A stretch of 64,000 nt of DNA from Odontesthes bonariensis (taxonomy: Eukaryota > Chordata > Actinopteri > Atheriniformes > Atherinopsidae), in contig NC_134526.1 in assembly GCF_027942865.1 (NCBI RefSeq), forward strand, positions 7,916,784 to 7,980,783, read 5' to 3'. The translations under genes were made by a program, and so were the position numbers. A model generated the notes under the pieces. It had not been told where the DNA came from. It did not search any database and saw only the letters and a program-made list of their open reading frames with translations. The first letter of the stretch is position 1, and each line of letters opens with the position of its first letter. Below, piece by piece: positions 33,314 through 57,918 of this stretch.

Positions 33314-34086
33314 GCAACACAAAAACAAACAAACAAATAAAACTCTATGCATGTAAGAAGGCCATGCTGTACAGCTGCACTGGATCAATGAAACCCATGA
33401 ACACACTGTATGTGGTGGCTTAAGAATCAACAAATAGCTGCACAGGTTTAGACATACTGGAACAGTTTGGGGTGTCAGAATGATATGCACTTTCAGGGGT
33501 GATAGGGCCCAATACCATTCAGTCCCAGTTGGAAAACATACCTTTCTATGCTCTGACACAGAGCATAGAGCATCTGAGACCTTGTGATGTTTCTATATCT
33601 CTTTAAATGATCGTCACATCTGTCACATCTGTCTGAGAGCTTGCATCCAAACAGCTGCAGGTCCTGTTTTGACTTTGGTTACACTTTGACACAAGAACAA
33701 AATAAAACGGGCCAAAGATGCACTATCACATATGATACTGAAATCAGAAGAAAACAGGAAACATTTATTAATGGATATGCTTTGGAAAAGGTCTACATGA
33801 TTTTGGATAGTACACAGTGGCGGATGTAGAGTAAAAGCATAAAGTCAAGTGCATAAGACGAGGACAAAGCAAAGAATCTGAAGAGATTGATCTTCTCAGC
33901 TTCATGAGGATTTCACCGTCATGTACAAAAATCCAGATGTGTTTTCATGACTTTCCTGTTGGAATCTCATGAAGATGGGGGTTTAGTGGGAGCAGGGTTT
34001 TGGTCGGGTGCTTGGATATGATCAACGCAGCATCACCAGGCAGACAGGCTAGGGGTTTCGTTTTGTCGGTTGTTGGTCTGGAGCTC

Positions 34087-46020
<11,934 letters not shown>

Positions 46021-46029
46021 AAATTGGCA

Positions 46030-46884
46030 ACTGTGTCTCAGACCAAATGGCTATGAGCTGTGGGGTTCCCCAGGGGTCAATCCTGGGACCCCTATTGTTC
46101 AATGTGTACATGTTTCCATTAGGCCAGCTAATACGCAGCTATAATGTGTCCTACCACAACTATGCAGATGACACTCAGATCTACGTGTCACTGACGGCAG
46201 GAGAACACGGGCCTGTAGATACATTGTGTCGCTACATTGAACAGATCAGTGTGTGGATGCAAAACAATTTTCTCCAGCTAAACTCAGACAAAACTGAAAT
46301 CATTGTCTGTGGTCCACAGAAACAAAGAGAAAGTGTTATTAGTCACCTTGAGACTCTCTCTCTTAAACCTAATAATCAAGTTAGAAATCTCGGGGTAATA
46401 TTGGACTCAGACCTGAACTTTAACAGCCACATGAAATCAGTAACATCAGCAGCTTTTTACCATCTAAAAAACATTGCCAGAATCAAAGGAATAGTGTCTA
46501 AACCAGACTTAGAAAGACTGATCCATGCGTTTGTCTCCAGCAGGTTAGACTGCTGTAACGGCCTGCTCACTGGGCTCTTTAACTCTGGAACAGTCTTCCA
46601 GAAGATGTGAAACAGGCCCCAACTCTGACAATGTTTAAATCCAGGCTGAAAACAGTTCTATTTAGCTGTGCATATGACACCTGAAAGTATTTTATCTGCA
46701 CTCTTCACTTTTAGATTAATTAATTAATGATTATTTTTTATATTTTTCTTTTTCCCCCTCTTCTTTGATTGCTTTTAACTGTGTTTTAATTTCTATCTTT
46801 TAAACGCCTTGTCTTTATGTAAAGCACATTGAGTTGCCTGTTGTATGAAATGCGCTATATAAATAAAGATGCCTTGCCTTGCCT
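46030..46884 (+). mobile_element. L2 (Maui-type) LINE fragment with internal deletion
   Basis: The plus strand encodes the RT core of an L2-clade [20 protein letters not shown], then the catalytic YADDTQIYV, then [13 protein letters not shown] and the C-terminal [20 protein letters not shown]. Immediately after LLTGL the sequence jumps to the region encoding the protein end (AACTCTGGAACAGTCTTCC). About 310 bp that are present in the 10.5-kb copy are missing. The 3' end carries AATAAAGATGCCTTGCCTTGCC-like tail repeats. The copy is 5'-truncated, broken and inactive, and lies between the divergent rundc3a and rnf113a genes. Confidence 0.88.
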
Positions 46885-47108
46885 ATACTGACTCTTTAAC
46901 ACATTATTTGCAACAACATCTCGACACCTGATAATATGAAGGTGTTAATTCCTTCCCATGCCCTCCATTCGACCTCACTTTCTCTCAGGAATATCTTTAA
47001 TGTAATTTAGTCAAAACTATGCTTATTTTTTTTATATAATTAATCAAACATGGACAGCCGTGATTATCTTCACAGCCAGAAGTGGAAATAACATTGGTTG
47101 GCTCCGGG

Positions 47109-47123
47109 ACAGTAGAGGGCGCT
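47109..47123 (+). promoter_or_regulatory. CTCF-like motif at the rnf113a promoter
   Basis: ACAGTAGAGGGCGCT agrees with 14 of 15 positions of the CTCF core CCASYAGRKGGCRSY. It lies 36 bp upstream of the rnf113a start codon, between two divergent genes. Confidence 0.45.
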
Positions 47124-47158
47124 GTTGCGACAGGGAATATTTACAAGCTGTTAGCAAG

Positions 47159-49271
<2,113 letters not shown>

Positions 49272-49322
49272 CATCTGAACATCTTCAACCCTCCCTATTT
49301 GTGTTTGTCTATGTACATTTTT

Positions 49323-49328
49323 ATTAAA
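49323..49328 (+). other. Poly(A) signal of rnf113a
   Basis: ATTAAA lies 52 bp after the rnf113a stop codon in an AT-rich setting. The 3' UTR is therefore very short. Confidence 0.5.
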
Positions 49329-49394
49329 AATTTCTAGGTTTAGTTGCCTCAATCATTTGGTGCCATCAACTTAAAACACTCAACCCGAACCAAG

Positions 49395-49400
49395 TTTATT
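49395..49400 (-). other. Poly(A) signal of strada or the adjoining minus-strand transcript
   Basis: The minus strand reads AATAAA here. It would end a transcript only tens of bases from the opposing rnf113a 3' end. Confidence 0.5.
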
Positions 49401-49683
49401 GTAAAGTTTTATATTTGCAACACTTTGCTTTGCCCTTAGTTTCAAATATACATGCAGACAAAACGAGCACCCATAAAACATTCACTTTTACGTGAGGAAC
49501 ACCCAGAGGTGACTTCAAGAAGATGAAGATGTCTACGCTTTTAAAGTTGAACAATAGTAACCTCTGTGCAACAAAAGAGAAGCTTAAAAAATGGATGCAA
49601 TTAATAATGTAACACAAGGAGAGAGCTAAGGAATGTGTTCACATGCTGTTCCCTTAGCTGACCCTCAGGAAAAACACGCATAC

Positions 49684-49951
49684 CTTCCCATCTGGTGTAG
49701 GGCTCGAACTGAGTCAGCTGTGAGGTCTGCTGTGCATCCTTATGGTGGCCTCTGAGCAGATGGGCCATGCTTACATAAGAGGTAGAGTGTCCCCTCTGAA
49801 TATTCAGTAGCAGCTTCCCATTGATCATCCTCATGACTTTAGGTTTAAGATACATGTACATCCATAGATCTTCCTCGGATACTTCAGAAACAGTGTGAGG
49901 AACAGGGGAGTCCCGTGGTGTTTTAGCTCCCGCGAGGTTATTGCGTGCAAT
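49684..49951 (-). CDS. Unassigned exon-like frame downstream of strada
   Basis: A 268-nt minus-strand segment bounded by a good acceptor (CCTGTTTACAG|ATTGCACGC) and a good donor (GGGAAG|GTATGC). It stays open throughout in phase 0 and codes 89 residues of ordinary protein-like composition. It includes IARNNLAGAKTPRDSP, SEEDLWMYMYLKPKVMRMI and GHSTSYVSMAHLLRGHH. If the donor is not used, the frame runs on to a stop at about 49,601. I do not recognise the family. The preceding strada exon (50589-50631) ends in phase 0, so this could be an alternative last exon of strada. It could also be an exon of a separate gene or chance coding potential in a 3' UTR. Confidence 0.4.
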
Positions 49952-50215
49952 CTGTAAACAGGTGTGTGATTGTGTTTGTGAAAGAGGCCACCAGTGCAAT
50001 GTGCAAAAGTTTGCACATATCTAAAGAACAAAAGCATGAGCGAGACATCAAAAAGAAGCAAGACCGCTGCTGGCTTTCAACCTCTGTCTGAGAACACCGA
50101 ATCCTTTCAATTTGACATTTGCAATATTTAACAGGGAACTACAACAAAAACATTCCTGTGTGTTCATAGTGCCTCCATACAATCCTATGCTTGTCTTCCA
50201 TCACGTCCTCCACTG

Positions 50216-53200
50216 TCAGAAGTCCCAGTCGTCCACATCCAGGTGGCTCAGACCAGACTCCAAACTTGCCAGACCAGAGTGAGAGTCCTGCGCCTGGGAG
50301 CTCTCAAAGCATGTGATGGGTGACACGGGCCGCAACAGCTCAGGCAAAGCCTCTGACGGTCTGCGTTTGATCTGAGAAAACAAAAATATTGGGACACGCA
50401 CTCAAACATCACTTTTTCTTTTATGATGGGAAATTATTTTTCTTTCAAATTGTTTGACTAATTTTTATATTTAAAGTGGAGTATTTTTATGGCCGGAACT
50501 GAGGATACTTCAGTGGCTGGAAAGTATGTGGAAAGTAACAGCAAATACACAATGAAAACGTCTGGATTTTCCTGATTATTTTACACACCTGTTTGATGAA
50601 GGGATGTCCGATGAGAGTGATGGCAGATGGTCTGAAGAAGAACATTGCAAAAAAAAAAAAAGAATAATTTTACCATTTTGAAGCCAAATACTTCCAAGAA
50701 GCATTTCCAGCACAATATTTTAACATGAAGATGATTGTGGCCAACCTCTTTTCTGGGTCTCGCTGTAGACACAGCTCAACAAAGTTGTGGAATTGTGGGG
50801 AGAACGTCCGGTTGTATGGATGTCCTCCCGACGACGTGGAAGGCTCTCCGTTAGAGTGCCGGAGCCCTCCTGCTCCTGGACCCTCACAGATCCCAGAGTC
50901 CGCTCCAGAGCGGGATGGCTTCAGGGACAGCTCCTCTGGGGGGATAGTGGTGGTATCCAGCAAGCAAGGTACTGTACCATTTAGCTTCTCCAGCAGCATC
51001 TGTGGAAGTGGACTGTCAAGCTTGATCTACTGATTTCAGATAAAAGTGAGTCAACTGTCCAGTTAATGGAAGCTGGACTTTTCAACGTCCAGGTTTTAAG
51101 AGGAATAAAACAAACTTCGTCCCAATTCTCATTTGCAAGGGTCAAATTTAAAACATTTGTTAATGTGATGTACCCCGCCATTTTATACACAGAATTGATC
51201 TCCACAGTGCAAAATGCGACATATCAAAGCAGAATATTGATAGATCTCTGCTGACCTGTGTAGCTGGCATGTCTTTGAAGGGCACATGTCCATTAGCCAA
51301 CTCACAGGCTGTGATACCAAGGCTATAGATGTCCGATCGAGAGTCGTAGCCCTCCAAATTCTGAAAGAAAACATTTCAAGTAGTTGTCAACTGTTCATTT
51401 TATCATGGCTGTTCTTCATACTTTTGTACTGAAGACAGCAAAGAGAACTGTAACCCTGCAGAACAATATTTCCAAAAAACAGTTTCCTGCTGGGGTGAGA
51501 AGGAAGTACCTGTTGCAGCACTTCTGGGCTGAGCCACGGCAGCATCTTCACACTGTACTGGGGGAAGTCGTGGACCACTTTGGCCCTCTGGCCATGACGA
51601 ATCAGACTGAAGATGCTTCGCAGACCCGACATACAGACCCTTCCATCCGCAGATATCAAGACGTGGCTAGCCTTCACACTCCTAGATGACCAAAACAGTA
51701 AAGACAATGAGTATATATAATAGACCAATAACTATAGTGATTATTAGTTAAGTCTGACTGAATAAAAAAAGAAAACCCTTGTCTTTTCAGACTTGGCTCG
51801 TTGACGTTTGTCTTACCGATGCACATATCCCATGTGGTGGATGTATTCAAGAGCTTTCAGCATGCCAAGCAAAATATATGCGATGGTCAGCTCACTCATA
51901 CCATCTGCAAAATGCGTGCAGATTAGATCTCTTGCTGACCCTGTGAAATCAAACACGCATAACCATTAGGAGAAAAGCAATCCTGAGTCGATAAAGGCTA
52001 CTTTATAATGATATGATTTAGTACATCAATGATTCAGTGGCAGTTGGAATTATTACCATAAGCCATGAAAGGTGTGATGACCCAGAGCTCATTTTCAGCT
52101 ATGAAGATGCTCTTGTATGGTAGAATACTGAGGTGATGGAACAACTTTGACACATGTAGTTCACCCTGATAGGAAGAGGAAAGGATATTATACAATTTTT
52201 TTGTCAAGATGACAGATTACACTAATAAAATGAAGGCGGAATTCCTTCCCACTGAAGATGAAACAAGGGGATGAAGATAACAGGAGAGTTGAGTCGTGAA
52301 GACTTATGGGAGTGATGATGCAGACCTGCAGGTAGGTAACCATGTCATTAGTGCATGACTCCAAGTCGATTCGTCGAATAGCTACATGTTCCCCAGTTGG
52401 TCTGTATCGAGCCAGGTTCACAGTCATCAATTCATCCAAGCCCTTCCCTAAAACACACAAAAAAAAACTGAGTGTGGCTGGTGTGTTGTGAAATCAATAC
52501 GTGCAGCCAAGTCAGTATGAGTTTGCTTTTACATACCAATTACAGTGAGGAGCTCATATGAGCTGCTGTCAGGGAGGAAGCTTCCCATGGTGTCTCGACA
52601 GGGAAGTGAAGTCAGACTCTCCTGACTGTTCTCATTTGCCTGAAGGTGGAGGGGAGAAAACAGAAGGAATGAAGATTGGTTCTGACCCTGGCTTCATTTG
52701 TCACAGAGGACTGTAACAAAGAGCTTGTGACTGACTACCAGAGGCCGGCCTTATGTGTAGTAGTTGTTAAACAATTACAAGAAACAGCAGACTGACGTGA
52801 AAAGCAAATTGTTAGCATGACCCACAACACTACTAATATTAGAAAAGATTAGTAATACATTATGGCAACCCATAACAAGCAATGTATCTAGTAAACACGA
52901 GTATCTACCATTAAAGCACATAAAACTATACGTGGTGCTGAATGACCCCAAGGAGTTACAATGCAGTATCAGTATTTATGAAACACTGACATTGATGGTT
53001 TATCTTATTATTAAATAAATACAGAATAACTCTGTGATTGATGCAAACTCTAGAATTTCCTCTGCTCAGTTAAAAATTTTGTGAACACGTGTAACGAGGA
53101 TAAATATTCTTGGCAGTGAGGACTCCTGAATTCCACCAATTTAATGCCATAGAAATGATGGAAATGGACAGATTGCAGTAGCAAGCTGTGGAGGCAAATG

Positions 53201-56200
53201 AAAGCAAAATGTGGCATTATTTGGACCGTTTTCATGGTGACCCAGTTTAAGATGTACAGTCAGCATAAGAATAATGTAGCCTAGCAAGCCAGACCCGTAC
53301 AGCAAATAGCCCCGGAGCAAATTCATTTTGCGGCCGCTAGGGGCGTCTAGATTTCTAGGCTAAGAATAATGTACTTTGAGCTGTGAGTCGGAGACGGCTT
53401 TATGCGCGGGAGCACACAGCTGTGAAATATCCTCACAGATTAAACTAAATGTGTCCTATATGTGTACAGTTCAAAAGAATGTTAATCCAAATATTTCAGC
53501 CTAATGCACTTTAAATTAAACACAATTTAACTGCAAAGTCAACCATGCTTTGGCACCAATTGCTTCGGGCTCTTATACACCAAACCAACATGAGGAACTT
53601 GCAACATCAAAGTGCCTCCTTCTGTATGCCCTCACAATCACCTGCATCTGAACAAAAAAAATAAAAAGTAGCACTTCAACAAACTGCAAAGGTGATATCC
53701 AACTGCTAACTAGCACATTATAATCAGAATCATATAAACAAACACAAAACATAATAATATTAAACAACAGGACATCATTTTATAACTTGCTCAGTTAGAT
53801 AAAAATGTAAACAAAGCAACGTTTACATAAAAAAGGTCATTATTAGTTCAGTTTTTAGTATCTGACAGTTTTAATGTGTCTAAACGACTGGAAAACCTGC
53901 ATTTTAATTTAATCTAAATCATTGTATGGATTGTTTTGTATACAATGCTTTTAGCAAACTTTTAAGTTTCATGCAAAGAAAAGACAGTTAATGTCACATT
54001 AATGCATTGAGCTCATTTACTACGCTGTACATCCAGTAATAGTCATTTATCTCACCGAGCATGTTTACATGACACAAGGAAACAAAAAAAAAATTATTGT
54101 GTTAGCCTGGCCAAAACCAGACTTTAGAAATACACGTAAATGTGTCTGTCAGACTGAAATTGTACAAAATCGAGCTTCTCAAAACCGGACTAACACACTC
54201 GGGTAAAGCAGTTTGGGCGCTCCGCACATGCTCCACAGTAGCTTTTAGCATCTTCTTCTAAAGAAGTAAAACAAAAGTGTATGTTGATACAGATGAATTC
54301 CCAAATGAAGCTGCACTCCCTCACATATTTTATATGTGCATAAGAAACTGTGACTGGAAAATCAGCCAATTATGACAACTTGTCAAGTTGTGGATGATTT
54401 CCAGAGTATTGCTCTGCTCAAACTAAATAAAGATTCTAAAACTGCAGCATCAGCTGACAAACCCCCCTTCAAGTAACTTAAAGACAACATCTGTGTTGTG
54501 AATTCTGCTATACTTAGGTTTTTGATGATCTTCCACTGTTAAAGTTAGAAGCAACAGAATGTTTGAATGTTTTTCTTACACTCTACAGCATCCCAGTGTA
54601 GTTCATTCTTAAACAAATAACTGATTCCACTCCCAGGTATGTATAATGGAACAAATAGGGTGGTCGAATTAAATGGCCAAGTCGAGCTGTGAAGGCAGAT
54701 GAGAAACAGCTGTTCACCAACACACTGAGCAGCCAGGTGTTGGCTTGGTGTATAAGGGCCCTTAAAGGAACATCTGCAAATGTTAGTTGATCACATTGAG
54801 TACAGCAGAAGCTGCCATTGTGATCAAACTCTGAATGGATTGCCGTGAATTGCAAAAGCTAAAAGCATGGAACTCCATCCATCAACAGACTGCAGTGAAA
54901 CCATTTCAGTTCACCATCAACTCAACAGCAGCACGTACACAAAGTGGCACAACACAAAATATCCTGAAACAGTGAGTTCAAACTTTTAACGTGGCTATAA
55001 AAAGACTTTTGACTCTAAAACAGAGCAGCTGCCTGGAGCACAGCATGTTAACACATGCAGGACACTCAGACAGAACCATTACAATAGGCTGTATGAGAGA
55101 ATTACTCTTTCTCTCTGTGAGAACAAAACTTGACAACCCAACAAAAGCTGTGGTGAGTGAGGTGAAAAGACTGTCTAAACTACAAGCATGTGCAGGATGT
55201 CATGAAGTGGGCACTCATGCATACATAAATGTGCAAAGCCTTGGACTATTGTGGATTCCTCTAAATATAACTCTGTGTGCGCACACACGTATACCTGCAT
55301 GCACGCACATACACAAAGGCTCATGGGGGATGACGATGCAGTGACAGGAGTGCCACACTTACTTTCCTGTGTGAGAGTCCCTGAGCTTGCTCTGGGGTAG
55401 AAAAACCATGTCAATGATATAAAAACATGTACACAAAGAAAACGAGAGAAGGTTCTGTGTTTAGAGAAGCTTTTAAACTGGTAAGCACAGGCTTTGGATG
55501 TGAGGTTTCGTTGCATGTCGCAGAATTTAAATGTTGCTGGTATCCCTGAATTTATCAAAATCAGCAGCGTTGTCCTTCAGGTGATCAGCTCCAAAGTGAC
55601 AGTGTGCACCAATAAGGACACTCATCTGTTAAACAGACAAGATTCAACATTTTCTTACACAAGAAAATGACAAATGAACACAGCTACTCTGTGGGATATT
55701 ATGTAAGGCAATGGGAACTGAGAACAGCCAAAACAGAAATGGCATACTTGCACAAACATGCAATGCTCAACAATGACCTGCAAGCAGAACAATGGAAATG
55801 AACCGAAAAAAAGAGCGTAATTCACTCCAGAAACTTTCAATAATACAGAAAAACTACAATAATGTAACATGATAATTATTGCCCAGTCATCCTGTAAGCT
55901 TAATGGTTAAGACACATACCACATAATCCCAAAGTCTGTGGCTTGACATCTGTCCACTGGACCTGTGTTACATCTCATATCCCCTCTATCCACCCACATT
56001 TTGTGTCTGTATCAAAAACTATATTGTGGAATAACTAACAACAAAGTATTATACAAATGAACAGTGCAAATGTTCCACTCCATTTCAAAAGCAACATACA
56101 CTGAACACAATTTACCATTAATGAGGCTTGTTCCCCTCCCCCCCTCTTAAAGCAGATTATCTCAGAGAAGTGTATGTTCAGGACTCAGATTTGCTTGGTT

Positions 56201-57453
56201 TGACGGAGTTGTTCACCTTAGCTTTTCTGAACATACCTTTCATCAAATTAACCCGCTCTGTGGTCTAAAGGACAGAGATTTTTACACGAGGGGTGGTTGG
56301 TCAACATCACAAACGCTGGTAGACTAATATGACTGGAAAAAGATAATCAAGGAAATAGAATAAGAACCTCTCTCATTTAATTCAGGCATTTAACCCTTGT
56401 GCCGCGTCAACTTTGTTTCAAGTGAATTTCAAATTCAAAACTAAACCCCAAAACATCAATAAACTCCCACCAATATTCATTCACTAATATTTTCTGTGGT
56501 GATAAAAAATATATAAATAAATAAATGATATACCGTAAAGTCAAATTTAAAGGAACTGGCACATAAATTATTCGATAGCCAAAAACAAACACATTAAAAG
56601 AAGATAGAAAAATTTACAGGGATCAAATAAAAAAGGCGCATCTGTTTAATGCATCAAGCACACACAGGAATTAATTACCAAGCCATTTTGTTTCTGCCAT
56701 CCTCTACACAAACAGAAACAATGAAGCAATAAAGCTCAAGACAGGTTGGACAGGACTGATGACGAATTATTAGGGATGACATCTGAGAAGCACTGCAAAG
56801 CAAGTACTCAGAGCAAAGCTAACATGAGAACTCGATACTGGTGTCTCTTTGTGCTCGTGTGCAACATAATGTGTAACCAGTAGTTTGGGAATGCTTTTAT
56901 GATGAATTGTTTTGACTTAAGCCTCACCTCCGAATAACTCCAAATCCCGCAGGCTCTCCACACTTAATTTCTCAGATACCCAACGCTGATAGACACAGAG
57001 GGTTAAAAGCAGGCATGGAAAAGAAGAGAAAAATGCGAGCAAGAATAAGAAAAGCTTACAAAAAAACACATACATGAAGTTTTTTATGCTACAACGGTTA
57101 ATGAAGACTAATTTGCTGATGTACAAGTTTCTTGTATCTTCCGTTAAAAAGAAGAAGTCATGGAAAGCTTTATGAAAAATAAATATATATGTATATATTT
57201 TTGTCTTTGAGCAGTTCTGGATCAATACAATTTTCTTTGTATTCTTAAGAAATTATTGACACATTTTCTTGAATTAATAACTTATTTTCTTGGACTACTG
57301 ATCAAATTTAATGGAAACAATTAATAAAACATAAAATCAGGCAAATTCCTATTCAAAGTGTAGAATTAAATGTGAGCTTAAAACAGGAAATCACCCCTAT
57401 AAACTTATGTCAATAATTAAAGATGTGTGGCAAACACTTACAAGAAAAGACAT
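50216..57453 (-). CDS. strada: STRADA, pseudokinase adaptor of LKB1
   Basis: Twelve coding exons: 57453-57442, 56985-56928, 55391-55363, 52639-52537, 52447-52326, 52165-52057, 51940-51817, 51681-51510, 51360-51256, 50999-50746, 50631-50589, 50371-50216. They give 428 residues (human about 431). STRAD-alpha binds LKB1 and MO25 (CAB39), activates LKB1 and holds it in the cytoplasm. The STE20-type fold is clear, but the catalytic residues are gone, as the family expects. The beta-3 lysine position reads VAIR (R93), the HRD motif is H185-R-S, and DFG is replaced by G205-L-R. The activation-region text [15 protein letters not shown] and the APE-equivalent [11 protein letters not shown] match human. 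The C-terminus is DDWDF, where mammals have the MO25-binding WEF. The first coding exon carries only MSFL, and a 29-nt microexon codes [10 protein letters not shown]. Confidence 0.97.
53266..53373. mobile_element. Short MITE-like insertion flanked by 13-bp direct repeats
   Basis: An 82-bp core (53,279-53,360) begins GCCTAGCAAGCCAGA and ends TCTAGATTTCTAGGC, so its ends are imperfect inverted repeats. It is flanked on both sides by the identical 13-mer TAAGAATAATGTA (53,266-53,278 and 53,361-53,373). Similar TAGCCTAG-ended short elements are common in fish genomes. It lies in a strada intron and carries no gene. Confidence 0.6.
55875..56010 (+). mobile_element. tRNA-derived SINE remnant
   Basis: GGTTAAGACACATACCACA followed by GTGGCTTGACATCTGTCC and then TTACATCTCATATCCCCTCT matches the layout of a fish SINE. 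That layout has a tRNA-like head with A and B boxes, then a body rich in CATGTCAT/CCCCTCT text. It is diverged and lies in a strada intron. Confidence 0.45.
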
Positions 57454-57789
57454 GGGTCCTCTTGAGTTTGTCACAAATGATGCCGAAAACAAGTACAGGT
57501 CGATTATCTGTGGAAACAGTTGGAGAAAAATTGTGATGAAGAGGATGTCATGTTGGTACTCTTCCTGTCAGTTTCAATTTGAGGAGGAATTTAGAATATA
57601 CAGCTTATCTATTGCATGCTTTTAACTTACCAGCATGTAACACAAGTGGCACATCATAATTTTTAAGTTTGCACACAAATTTTTGACGAAAACCATCGTG
57701 TTTTTTTAAATGTATCTTTTGACAAAGTGGCAAGTAGTCTCTTTAGGGCATAATATTTTACGGAACAAATTAACAAAATAACAACTAAA

Positions 57790-57918
57790 ACCCGACTGGC
57801 GACCTGTCTAGGGTGTACCCCGCCTCACACCCGATGACCACTGGGATAGGCTCCAGCCCCCCCGCGACCCGACCGGCGGATTAAGCGGGTATAGAAAATG
57901 AATGGATGGATGGGTGGA
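57790..57918 (+). mobile_element. 3' end of a fish non-LTR retroelement (Rex3/RTE-like tail)
   Basis: ACTGGCGACCTGTCTAGGGT, GGGATAGGCTCCAGCCCCCC and AAGCGGGTATAGAAAATGAA followed by ATGGATGGATGGG form the widespread teleost element tail with GATG repeats. I associate it with Rex3 (RTE clade). Only the non-coding 3' end is present. It lies between the first coding exon of strada and the strada/ddx42 promoter. Confidence 0.55.
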
